This document shows, piece by piece, positions 1-12,300 of a stretch of DNA of 64,000 nucleotides; the first letter of the stretch is position 1, and each line of letters starts with the position of its first letter. The notes below the pieces were generated by a model. The model worked only from the letters and a program-made list of their open reading frames with translations, searched no databases and was not told the origin of the DNA. The stretch comes from Chimonanthus salicifolius (Eukaryota > Streptophyta > Magnoliopsida > Laurales > Calycanthaceae): contig CM023539.1 of NCBI GenBank assembly GCA_013350335.1, forward strand, positions 38,178,631-38,242,630, given 5' to 3'. Made by a program: the position numbers and the translations under genes.

Positions 1-1542
1 TTGGCCGTTATTCAATCTATGATCCAACCCAATGCATGACTTATGGTCGACCTAACATGACCTATGATCCTGTGTATGACTAGAACTCATGGTCCAATCC
101 ACCTGAATATGGTAACTATAATCTATAACTTAACCATAGCCTAGCCAAACCCACACCCCGTGCCTAAGTACTACTGGCCCAATAAACTAAGATAGCCTAA
201 CCCATCTTATGAGTTTTTGGATTACATTGAGGTGGGTTAGGTCAAAAATTGATCTAATCATACTTTATTATACATTACCATTATAAGTAAAATATAAGAT
301 GAATTAACTATACAATGCATTACAGATTTATTCTTATAAGTGTTATTAGTATTGTTTTTATTATTATTATTTTGATCATCCTTATTCTCATCATCATTAT
401 CATTTCAATTAAAATGCAATCAAGTTACAACCAATGCCCCGTTCTCCTAACAATAGAATTTTTTTTATTGATTAATCATGGTGCAAACCCTTTTATTGTA
501 CCTAAGAATAGAAATTGATAACCATGGAAAACAAGGGAATTAACATGTTACTTGAGTTTTTTATAACAAGGGACTTCAGACTCATGTTTTTGTCCATTTG
601 TCATCAGTCTAAGTAGTGGAAAAATACGTTGTTCCTTATTATCAAAGATAAAAACAAAAATCTATAAATTTTATTTTCTAAAGAAAAAGGAAACCTTGAA
701 AAAATCTGATTTCACAAAAATAGTTATGAAAACATGCCTTTTAAACGTCTTTGCATTTATAATTTAGGAATATAAGCAAAATTTTAAAATTATAATTTAA
801 AATAAATATATACGTAAATTTTATATCTACTCATTTTTTTGACAAGAATCTATTTTTGAATTTGAAACCCTATTATTTTTTATGCAGGTTTAGGTATGGT
901 CAAATTCAAACTGTCATTCTATTAATCTAAACTATATAGACAAGTGATTTGAAGATTAATATAATAAAGATAAAATACATAAAAGTCCAACTTTAATAGG
1001 TGCAAAAATAGGAAGCAAACATTCAAATTTGATATAATTTAGTATAACATAGTGATAGATTTTTACACTTAAATTTCAATTAATTTTAATTTGTGTAGAA
1101 TAAATACATCAAACGTATATAACACGTTCCTCAACTAGTATATATAAAAGCGATAATTTAAGATGTTCGTTAAATAAATATTGACCATTAGTCATTAAAC
1201 AATTATAATCTGCTTTCATTTTAACAATAAAAACCAGAACAGTTCATTCTAAAGAATGACTTAGTGAGTTTTCCATTACTAGTGCAAATAAATACGGGCT
1301 TCATGTAGATCATTGGTGGAGTCTCATTCCAAGGGAGAACTCCACCGTCTCACCACAAACATTTCTAACAGAAAGAGAGATTAAATGATAAAAAATTGTG
1401 ATTTTAAAAGATTTAGTCCACATTGATGTTAGTATTTAAAAATAGAAATACAATTATACAACAAATTATAAAGTGAAAAAAGAATGATCTTCTACTACTT
1501 TTTTTTTTAAATGTAAAGTACATTTTCTTACCTAGTAAGGAT
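1..1542. other. AT-rich 3' flank of villin, no gene seen
   Basis: Very AT-rich, with ATT/ATC-rich simple sequence near 340-410. Only short chance ORFs occur and I recognise no feature. Confidence 0.6.
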
Positions 1543-2443
1543 CAATGTCACAAATACCGTTCTCAGGATATTAATGGGAACCGATAATAACGAGATATTT
1601 TAAAAATCTTGAATTTTTATCGGAAATTTAACGGGAAAATCTCGCGAAAAATATAAATATTTAAAAAATAATAAAATAAATAAAAATAAATATTTCAAAT
1701 TTTGTGGTAGATTCAAATTATATTCACCAGTTAAAATAGTTTTTTTTTTTGTCTGTTTAGATTTATTCTGTTTTATGGATTAAAGTAGTTTTTTTTTTTT
1801 CAATTTATTTGTTCAGATGTTTTCTTTTATTTTTCATTAATTAGAGTTTTTATGAGACTTAAATTTTTTTTTGGAGATTAACTAATAATTAAACCATTCA
1901 AATACTCATTTTATAGTATAAATTTAGTGGTTATTGAAGTTAATTAAATATGCTTTTTAATAAATGAACGGATGGTTTTTAATATTAGTTTTTATATGTT
2001 TATTTTTTATAATGAAAAAAAGTAAGTAGACGACAAGCCCCAAGAAAAATACAGAAGAAGAGGAAAGTTAAAAAAAAAAAAACACTGAGTCTTGGCCTCA
2101 ATTAACTCTTGTTTAATGGGTATAAAGGGTTCTGTAACTCCCACATCGAAAAGTCTCAAAATGTTTGACACCAGTTCTTTCTATAAATGTGGAAACGTAA
2201 GTGGGAAACCGTGTATTTTCATCCGTATCCCACTATCCCATGAGTACTTGTGTCCGTAAGTTAAACACGGTACGTTTTGCACGCTTTGAGGTGTAGTGGG
2301 TATTAAAAAATGTTCTTGCATTAAAATTGCGATATTAATGATAAATTACAGCGGCGTTAATATCGCATTTTTAAAGCGAAAACATTTTTTTGTCGATATT
2401 TTTGTAGTAAAATCGAAAATATCGGCTGGTATTTATTACATTG
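1543..2443. mobile_element. hAT-like non-autonomous DNA transposon, 0.9 kb
   Basis: Flanked by a perfect 8-bp duplication GTAAGGAT (1535-1542 and 2444-2451). The ends are inverted: CAATGTCACAAATACC at the left, and the complement of the right end reads CAATGTAATAAATACC. An 8-bp target duplication and a C-A-A-N-G start fit the hAT superfamily. There is no transposase. The left 150 bp match, in reverse, the element at 50475-50822. Around 2130-2290 it contains a stretch with CTCCCACATCGAAAAG that looks like an older nested retroelement fragment. Confidence 0.75.
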
Positions 2444-2617
2444 GTAAGGATAATATGATTAAGGTGGGTAATGCCCTATAGCAAACCCACATGGGCCGCC
2501 AGATCAACAGTCATCACCACCATATAAATAAATGTAGCAAATGTACAGTTCTGACCAAGCACAGAACCATGAATTCAACTTATACATGCATCCATATAAC
2601 AACTAGCAAGAACGAAT

Positions 2618-2808
2618 GACCCAAAGCGGTTGGATTGATGGTCAGGAATTTTCTCAGGAAGCAGGAGTTCTGAGTTCGATTTCTATTCCACTCCAAAAGA
2701 TCACTCCCCATAGAATTACCTAGTGTGTGTGGATAGAAAGGTTTGCACATGCCCTAAAGATTAGTCAGATGCTCTAAGAGTCTTGAACACCTTAATAAAA
2801 AAAAAGAA
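2618..2808 (+). mobile_element. Au-like tRNA-derived SINE, complete
   Basis: A 191-bp unit flanked by a perfect 13-bp duplication AGCAAGAACGAAT (2605-2617 and 2809-2821). An A-box-like stretch (TTGGATTGATGGTCAGGA) and a B box (GAGTTCGATTTC) lie near the 5' end. The 3' part (TTAGTCAGATGCTCTAAGAG, then a GAACACC end) resembles Au SINEs and is followed by an A-rich tail. It lies in the 3' flank of villin. Confidence 0.85.
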
Positions 2809-3258
2809 AGCAAGAACGAATCCCCTCACTCTTGATGCATTTAATGTTTTGCAGATACAGATATATAAGTTCATATCCTTTTTGACGAACATAATTTTTT
2901 TTCTTTTTTAATTAGTACAAACTACAAACAGAAGTAGTAAGTAAAAATCAAAAGTAAACCTCAAATATAAGTTAGAAGAACCCTAACATGAGCAACCAAG
3001 CTGCAACATGGTTGCATACAAATAAAAGAATGACCTAATGTTGTTTAGGAAGGCAGTCAAAACATACTAAAACACTTGCAACCAGAGAGAGCAATCCCAA
3101 TCCTTGTAACCACATTCACGTCGAAATTTGGAAGTCCACAAGGAATAAAGAAATTAATGAAAAGGCAGAAACACCGTTTTCTTGCAACTCCTTTGAATTT
3201 TTTGAATTATTATTATTATTATTTTTGGTTGATGAACGTTCTTTCACTTGCTGCTGAC

Positions 3259-3372
3259 TCAGAAAAGATCCACCTTCCTTTTCAGCATGTCCCGCTTCCA
3301 TCTTGGTTGCTGATAGAATGCTTTTTTCGTCATACCCAAGATGGACTGAAACTCGACATCAGATAGATAGGC
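3259..3372 (-). CDS. VLN: Villin exon p: last exon, headpiece end and stop
   Basis: Thirty-seven codons plus [23 protein letters not shown], then QQPRWKRDM and the terminal LKRKVDLF. Headpieces usually end in a K-rich stretch plus LF, as here. The acceptor is tccttag. The 3' UTR runs to lower coordinates and starts with an (AAT)n-like run near 3206-3232. I see no certain poly(A) signal. Confidence 0.95.
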   Translation of the reverse strand, partial: AYLSDVEFQSILGMTKKAFYQQPRWKRDMLKRKVDLF

Positions 3373-6300
3373 CTAAGGATATGAACGCAAGATGCACCGA
3401 AGTTCATTAGTACTGGATTCAAAATCAAATGGATTTGAAAGAATCAGTTTCTTCTTCTTTTGGTTCCTCCAAAGTCCAAACTCATCAAAGTAAAATTACA
3501 AGACAAGGAAGCTATATGAATGCCACATGTTTATCCAGATCATCCATTTCGTGAGAACCTCGTTGATGGCATGGCTTGAAATTTCATTGCTCAGATAATC
3601 AGAGCCATGCAATCAAAATGCCCTGTAAGTCTAAAATAGTCTGCCTTTAGTGGACAAGCCTGTAGGTTAGATGGATGGATTCATGAGGGTTGGATAATCC
3701 CAACCATCCATCTCTTGCAAGTGCAATCCTAAAACAAAAAGGGCAACTGTCCAGGACTGTGCAAGTACGTTAAACGAGATGTTCAACGAGGCGGTCAAAT
3801 CATCCGATTGGAGTGTGAATTTAGAGCCATCAGAAATGGCATGTCCTAAGTGCATCACATATGATGAATGATTGGTATATGCAGTCAGACATTACACATC
3901 CACCATGGTGTTATAAAACAACCTCAAGCATGACCCATCCATACATAAGTGAGAGCTGAAGCATGGCAACGGGCAAAAATGTCAATCCCACATACCTCTC
4001 TTCTCATGCAATCAATTCCGCTTGCTGGATTTGTAGATTTGGCCTTCAAACATTCATAACTGAATGTAATTTCACATCCATTCTCATGTGTGTCTCCTTT
4101 CACTACAGAATTATTGCTATTGCTTTCTGATACAGATCTTCCAACGACTAGAGACTCATTGATTCCGGAATCCTCTTGAAGGCCCATCAACTCAGCATTT
4201 TCACTCTTTCTTACATCTGAAATTTGAAAATATTTTTTTCCCACCAGATTACATTAAATATATGAAAAACCTATAAACCATTATTGAAATCTGATTAAAC
4301 AAAAAATGAGCCTGATAATCAACACGATTATCATAATCAATTCTCTAGAAATTTCAAAATGATCAAGAACACATTCTCATGAGATGAAAAGATTCAGCCC
4401 TTGGTAAAGTCCCTGTAATGAATGGAACAAGTATAACAAATATGGGTACCTCAATATTAGAGGATAAGAATCATAAGATTACAATTTCCACTTGCGTCTG
4501 AAATTTGTATTTAAATTTGAATTTTGTTGTATTTGAAAAGTTGTTCTAGACTACTAGATAACTCGTGTAACTAGTTTTCCGAGTCCAAAAAAGAACACTA
4601 TCCTTACAAGAGCAGTGAGAGTTTAACTTGTTCTAATCCCTTCACTCCACACCCAAGTGGTTTCTAGGAGTTTCTTACTTCCGTCTTTCAGAAATATCTA
4701 TTCTGAGTTTCTGACTTAAATGATGGAACTTCATTGAATCTCATTAAGTGTGTTATGCAGGTTTGGATTGCACACAGAAAGTCGATGCATTATGTCTGAC
4801 CTGCTAATGAGTGGGATCAGAAGTACCCAGATTCTTTAGTCTGGTCCCATCCAAGATTTGCCAATTTGGCTTGACACAGGAGGCATGGAGAAAAGGCCTT
4901 GACCATTCAGATTTGAAGTGGCTTGGCTACAGCATCGGGCCTTTCATCTCTGGTTAATTCATGGTGGATTAAATGTGATATCCAAGGTTGGACAGCTTAC
5001 AAATTTGAAAAGAAGTATGTGAAAGAAAAACTCAAATATGGAGAAGACAGGTTTCAGGACGTGCAGAAAAGTGACAGTTTTTATTGGACGGAATTAACAA
5101 TTTGGATGCCCAGGAAGATGGGAGGGCTTATATGGGTTGTCTTGATTGTATTGGATGTGTTTCATAAATTTGTTTAGTATTTTTTGGGGGGTTTGTTTCT
5201 TTGTTTTGGTTGTTTTGTATTTTTCTTTTCCTTGTTAGGGTTTACATCTCCTAAACCCTCTCTGTTTTTTTTTTTTCAATACTTCGTACTTACATTTTCT
5301 TATTAATGCATTATTACCTTGTTACTGCTCTAAAAAAAAAGGAAGATGGTCACTTACACTCACCCTTGGAGTTCCAGCAGAAACGTTCTCTTTAGCAACA
5401 ATTAGAGGACATTTTAAGATGATAGAAGATGGTGCAGAGGCAGCTCTCTAGAGCCACTTGGCTTAGAGAATGGGGTAAAACACTGACTTCTTTTCCAATG
5501 GATGGCTGATGCAAGGGAAGAGAGGAATTACACAGCAAGATTAAAGATTGGTGATAAGGATAAAACAGCTGTGGAAGTGGAGGTTTTTTTCAAACACTGT
5601 GTGTAAGATAGTTGGCCAATGCCCCACCTTGATGGAATTGATTTTCTCAGTGTGCTTTGAGAGAGAGCATTATGGCTGGAAAGATCCTTCGAGGAAGAAA
5701 TGCACAAAGCAATTGTTGAATCTGTAGATGACAAAGCTCCTGGTCTGGATAGCTTCCCAATTACATTTTTTCAGGGATATCATCAAGGATGTTCCAAGCA
5801 AGGTTTTTAATGAGTTTCATCAGAGAAGCAAGTTTCAAAAGGGTATGGATGCCACCTTTGTCACCCTCATTCAGAAAGTGGAAGGGGGAATGGAACTAAG
5901 TTCAAACCTGTATAAAATCATTGCAGAAGTCCTTGCTAATAGGCTGAAGGAAATCATGCATCTTATAACTTCTAAATTTCAATGGGAATTTTGGAGGCAA
6001 GCAGGATTCTTGACGGTATTCTAATTGCTGACAAATGCATAGCATTTGAGAGGAGAGGACAGTCGGGTAGTTTCTGATGATTTGTGTGTAAACAGAATTT
6101 GTATATTTAGAAAGTTGACTAAGATTTTATTGTAATTATGGATTGATTGTAATCCCTTCAATTTAGGGATTTCTTCCCTGTAATTATGTTCTATGTATTA
6201 AATACACACATATTAGATGAAAGCTACAACAATTTTTTACCTCATTTTCATTCTTCTGTTGTTCTATCATTCCTCTATTAGTGTCGAATTCATCATGGTA

Positions 6301-9300
6301 TGCAGAGCCTAATTATAGGAAGCTTGTATCAAAATTTTGTTTTCATGATGGTTGTTTGATCTCCTGAGACTGTTAGATTGGAGATAATCTGGTCCTCTGG
6401 TTACGCCCATCATCGGTGATTTTTCTTTTTTCTCTGGATTGATCTCAGCATCAAGTTAGGAAAAAAATTCTTTTCCATTGCTATATAAAATCTTTGCAAT
6501 GGTGTTTTTTCTCTTTTGACTGTTCAATTGTCTCAATCTTTAGGGATAAAATGTCTGAGCCCGGGTTCGAACCGGGGACCTCTAGTGTGTGAGACTAGCA
6601 TGATAACCAACTACACCAACCAGACAGTGTAATTGTCTCAATCTTTAATATCCAACAGTGAGCCCCCGCTCCCCCAACCTCCTGTCACTTTTTGCTGCTG
6701 ATAGATCACAGGTGAGTCCATTGTGTAGGCTTTTTTGGCAGACTTGGCTGCCAGTTTATGCTACTGTACTACAACACTTTGCTACAATCTTCGCCATTAA
6801 GTGGGGCCCACCTCACCACTTTAGAGGAAAAAGAAAATGGTGATATATGTCCCTTTGATAGAGAGTCCTCAAACTTCGAAGCCCCAAATACCTCACTTAA
6901 TGAAATTATTCAGGAATCTTCTTAACTGTTGGTGCTGGGTCTCAATTAAACAACATATTATCTGTTAGTGCCTCGGCTTGGCCAAGACCCTATGTATGTC
7001 AATTCCATGATTCGGAAAGAAGCACTTGCCGGAAGCTTGAAGACCCAAGATGACGCTCCACCGGATTGAAACCTCATCGTTATGACAATCACAAAACATG
7101 TATGTTGGCCATAGATGACCTTAGGTGGTACCTACACCCTAGAGAGGATTATCCCCATGCTTAGAAAAACAAATGGTTAAATCATAAAAAGCCTCGTGAG
7201 AAAGCTTGATAGTGAAATAGAAGCAAACTTGGAAATATGAATTATGTTCACTGTCAGCTCGACCAGTCTTATCTCACCGACCCCTCGGTGCAGTCAGGAT
7301 CGACCCATTGTGGTCAAAGACTAGTCGATCCGAATAGGTTCTGGAACGTTGAACTGTTATTCTGGGTATGCCTCTGATCGAGAGTCTCATATGTACCGAC
7401 CCCTCAGGGTGAAAGGCTAAAACGACCCCTCGTGGTCAACGACTCCTTGATTAAGATTTATGAGTTCTGGACTTAGACTCAGGTGGCTCTCGAGAAAACA
7501 GACATATCAGTAGTTAAAGACCGATCGAGAGTAGCCAGGACCGACCCCTCGGTAATAGGCGACAGGTCGTTCTGGATAACAAGTTTCTAAGTTGAAACTA
7601 CTGTCAAGCATGTTTTGCACCAGAACAAGCCTCTCGTATGGACCGACCCCTCGGTACCATAAGTGTTGACCCATCGACGACAACTACATGTCGACCGAGA
7701 AAGAATATTACCATTGGGAGTGCACTTAATGCACAACGGTTGGAATTGTAATGGTAGCATTTCTAGTCACCCACCCCTCGGTGCGACCGACCTGTCGGTA
7801 CATTACTGTTACTACCACTGGTTGCCTTCGCTATATAAACCAACCTTTATGCAACCAGTTGGTATCCTTCGGACAGATCAGTTGAACCCTCATCTTTATT
7901 AGTGAGCTTAAACAAGGGTCAACAGAAGGATTACTCTCTCTCTCTCTCGTGCTTGCACTTGGGGAATCAAATACAACCAATCAAATGGATTGAGTTGTGT
8001 GAGAGAGAGAGGAAGGATGATGAAAACTCATAAACAACCAATCTGAGGATTGAGTTTGAAAGTGAGAAGGAGAGAACCAGTTTCCTTGTCACCCTGGACT
8101 GTGATTGCTAAACGATGGCTAAGGGGCAGAACATCGGCATACATGGGTGGGATCTCGAAGAAGCATACATCAGAAGAGAGAGCTTCAAAGGCAAGTGCTT
8201 CTTGGTTTTAATTTTCTTTAAAAACCTTTGTTCTGAAGTGGATTAAGGGGAGGTACCCCGGATAAAAAATTCTAGAGCGGTGTCTTTGGCACAGAGGTAG
8301 GTGGAACTCCGGGCCAAATGGATAGGTGTAATTCCTATTCGACAGTGGTGGGTGAAATTCCCAGCCGATTGAGTGAGGTGGAATTTCTGCTCTAATTGTG
8401 AGGGTGTAAGTCTCCACTTAGTGCACTTAATGCACAACGGTTGGAATTGTAATGGTAGCATTTCTAGTCACCCACCCCTCGGTGCGACCGACCTGTCGGT
8501 ACATTACTGTTACTACCACTGGTTGCCTTCGCTATATAAATCAACCTTTATGCAACCAGTTGGTATCCTTCGGACAGATCAGTTGAACCCTCATCTTTAT
8601 TAGTGAGCTTAAACAAGGGTCAACAGAAGGATTACTCTCTCTCTCTCTCGTGCTTGCACTTGGGGAATCAAATACAACCAATCAAATGGATTGAGTTGTG
8701 TGAGAGAGAGAGGAAGGATGATGAAAACTCATAAACAACCAATCTGAGGATTGAGTTTGAAAGTGAGAAGGAGAGAACCAGTTTCCTTGTCACCCTGGAC
8801 TGTGATTGCTAAACGATGGCTAAGGGGCAGAACATCGGCATACATGGGTGGGATCTCGAAGAAGCATACATCAGAAGAGAGAGCTTCAAAGGCAAGTGCT
8901 TCTTGGTTTTAATTTTCTTTAAAAACCTTTGTTCTGAAGTGGATTAAGGGGAGGTACCCCGGATAAAAAATTCTAGAGCGGTGTCTTTGGCACAGAGGTA
9001 GGTGGAACTCCGGGCCAAATGGATAGGTGTAATTCCTATTCGACAGTGGTGGGTGAAATTCCCAGCCGATTGAGTGAGGTGGAATTTCTGCTCTAATTGT
9101 GAGGGTGTAAGTCTCCACTTAGTGCACTTAATGCACAACGGTTGGAATTGTAATGGTAGCATTTCTAGTCACCCACCCCTCGGTGCGACCGACCTGTCGG
9201 TACATTACTGTTACTACCACTGGTTGCCTTCGCTATATAAACCAACCTTTATGCAACCAGTTGGTATCCTTCGGACAGATCAGTTGAACCCTCATCTTTA

Positions 9301-12300
9301 TTAGTGAGCTTAAACAAGGGTCAACAGAAGGATTACTCTCTCTCTCTCTCGTGCTTGCACTTGGGGAATCAAATACAACCAATCAAATGGATTGAGTTGT
9401 GTGAGAGAGAGAGGAAGGATGATGAAAACTCATAAACAACCAATCTGAGGATTGAGTTTGAAAGTGAGAAGGAGAGAACCAGTTTCCTTGTCACCCTGGA
9501 CTGTGATTGCTAAACGATGGCTAAGGGGCAGAACATCGGCATACATGGGTGGGATCTCGAAGAAGCATACATCAGAAGAGAGAGCTTCAAAGGCAAGTGC
9601 TTCTTGGTTTTAATTTTCTTTAAAAACCTTTGTTCTGAAGTGGATTAAGGGGAGGTACCCCGGATAAAAAATTCTAGAGCGGTGTCTTTGGCACAGAGGT
9701 AGGTGGAACTCCGGGCCAAATGGATAGGTGTAATTCCTATTCGACAGTGGTAGGTGAAATTCCCAGCCGATTGAGTGAGGTGGAATTTCTGCTCTAATTG
9801 TGAGGGTGTAAGTCTCCACTTAGTGCACTTAATGCACAACGGTTGGAATTGTAATGGTAGCATTTCTAGTCACCCACCCCTCGGTGCGACCGACCTGTCG
9901 GTACATTACTGTTACTACCACTGGTTGCCTTCGCTATATAAACCAACCTTTATGCAACCAGTTGGTATCCTTCGGACAGATCAGTTGAACCCTCATCTTT
10001 ATTAGTGAGCTTAAACAAGGGTCAACAGAAGGATTACTCTCTCTCTCTCTCGTGCTTGCACTTGGGGAATCAAATACAACCAATCAAATGGATTGAGTTG
10101 TGTGAGAGAGAGAGGAAGGATGATGAAAACTCATAAACAACCAATCTGAGGATTGAGTTTGAAAGTGAGAAGGAGAGAACCAGTTTCCTTGTCACCCTGG
10201 ACTGTGATTGCTAAACGATGGCTAAGGGGCAGAACATCGGCATACATGGGTGGGATCTCGAAGAAGCATACATCAGAAGAGAGAGCTTCAAAGGCAAGTG
10301 CTTCTTGGTTTTAATTTTCTTTAAAAACCTTTGTTCTGAAGTGGATTAAGGGGAGGTACCCCGGATAAAAAATTCTAGAGCGGTGTCTTTGGCACAGAGG
10401 TAGGTGGAACTCCGGGCCAAATGGATAGGTGTAATTCCTATTCGACAGTGGTGGGTGAAATTCCCAGCCGATTGAGTGAGGTGGAATTTCTGCTCTAATT
10501 GTGAGGGTGTAAGTCTCCACTTAGTGCACTTAATGCACAACGGTTGGAATTGTAATGGTAGCATTTCTAGTCACCCACCCCTCGGTGCGACCGACCTGTC
10601 GGTACATTACTGTTACTACCACTGGTTGCCTTCGCTATATAAACCAACCTTTATGCAACCAGTTGGTATCCTTCGGACAGATCAGTTGAACCCTCATCTT
10701 TATTAGTGAGCTTAAACAAGGGTCAACAGAAGGATTACTCTCTCTCTCTCTCGTGCTTGCACTTGGGGAATCAAATACAACCAATCAAATGGATTGAGTT
10801 GTGTGAGAGAGAGAGGAAGGATGATGAAAACTCATAAACAACCAATCTGAGGATTGAGTTTGAAAGTGAGAAGGAGAGAACCAGTTTCCTTGTCACCCTG
10901 GACTGTGATTGCTAAACGATGGCTAAGGGGCAGAACATCGGCATACATGGGTGGGATCTCGAAGAAGCATACATCAGAAGAGAGAGCTTCAAAGGCAAGT
11001 GCTTCTTGGTTTTAATTTTCTTTAAAAACCTTTGTTCTGAAGTGGATTAAGGGGAGGTACCCCGGATAAAAAATTCTAGAGCGGTGTCTTTGGCACAGAG
11101 GTAGGTGGAACTCCGGGCCAAATGGATAGGTGTAATTCCTATTCGACAGTGGTAGGTGAAATTCCCAGCCGATTGAGTGAGGTGGAATTTCTACTCTAAT
11201 TGTGAGGGTGTAAGTCTCCACTTAGTGCACTTAATGCACAACGGTTGGAATTGTAATGGTAGCATTTCTAGTCACCCACCCCTCGGTGCGACCGACCTGT
11301 CGGTACATTACTGTTACTACCACTGGTTGCCTTCGCTATATAAACCAACCTTTATGCAACCAGTTGGTATCCTTCGGACAGATCAGTTGAACCCTCATCT
11401 TTATTAGTGAGCTTAAACAAGGGTCAACAGAAGGATTACTCTCTCTCTCTCTCGTGCTTGCACTTGGGGAATCAAATACAACCAATCAAATGGATTGAGT
11501 TGTGTGAGAGAGAGAGGAAGGATGATGAAAACTCATAAACAACCAATCTGAGGATTGAGTTTGAAAGTGAGAAGGAGAGAACCAGTTTCCTTGTCACCCT
11601 GGACTGTGATTGCTAAACGATGGCTAAGGGGCAGAACATCGGCATACATGGGTGGGATCTCGAAGAAGCATACATCAGAAGAGAGAGCTTCAAAGGCAAG
11701 TGCTTCTTGGTTTTAATTTTCTTTAAAAACCTTTGTTCTGAAGTGGATTAAGGGGAGGTACCCCGGATAAAAAATTCTAGAGCGGTGTCTTTGGCACAGA
11801 GGTAGGTGGAACTCCGGGCCAAATGGATAGGTGTAATTCCTATTCGACAGTGGTGGGTGAAATTCCCAGCCGATTGAGTGAGGTGGAATTTCTACTCTAA
11901 TTGTGAGGGTGTAAGTCTCCACTTAGTGGATTTTGGGGATAGCTCAAGGTTCAGCGAGTTCTAACAGTGGATGTAGGTTGGTTAACCGAACCACTTTAAA
12001 ATAATCTTATGGTGTTTGATCTATGTGTGTTTGTATTTAGTTTTTAAGCACTCTTCTTAACACACATCGCTTTGTATATTGATTATCTTACTCTACACAT
12101 TTTGCACAATCATCGATAATCAAACTTTATGTAAAAGGTCATTATCTTAGTGTGATCGATCAATGAACTTGTCATAGTAAACAAATCTCTTGATTAAACA
12201 ATCCGCTGCACTTCAAAAAATCAAGAAATTTGTAAGCACCATTAAAATTGGGATTGACCTATTCAACCCCCTCCCCCCCCCCCCACCACTCTGAAACTTT

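Larger units (their letters stand above)
6926..12275 (+). mobile_element. Copia (SIRE-like) LTR remnant holding a tandem array
   Basis: A sequence starting near TGTTGGTGCTGGGTCTC and ending near GGGATTGACCTATTC plus a C-run resembles long LTRs of SIRE-type copia elements (inference from general appearance). It contains palindromic ACCGACCCCTCGGT motifs, a TATA box, a (CT)n leader and six tandem 701-bp units. No gag or pol is present, and I could not fix the ends or a target duplication. Confidence 0.45.

Noticed and set aside
3924..3995. Extension of villin exon o past 3996 as a single ORF
   Set aside because: The frame runs on as [11 protein letters not shown], unlike a headpiece, while a gtatgt donor at 3995 and the exon at 3259-3372 give the expected sequence.
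7663..11922. Repeated 60-79 codon ORFs on both strands at 701-bp spacing
   Set aside because: They are the same chance frames repeated in the tandem units; they overlap on opposite strands and cover promoter-like LTR sequence.
7720..11925. CRISPR-like array or satellite centromere
   Set aside because: Units are 701 bp, contiguous without spacers, only six in number and inside an LTR-like sequence.
12271..12284. C-runs at 12271 and 52863
   Set aside because: Simple-sequence runs, possibly of uncertain length in the assembly; no functional claim.
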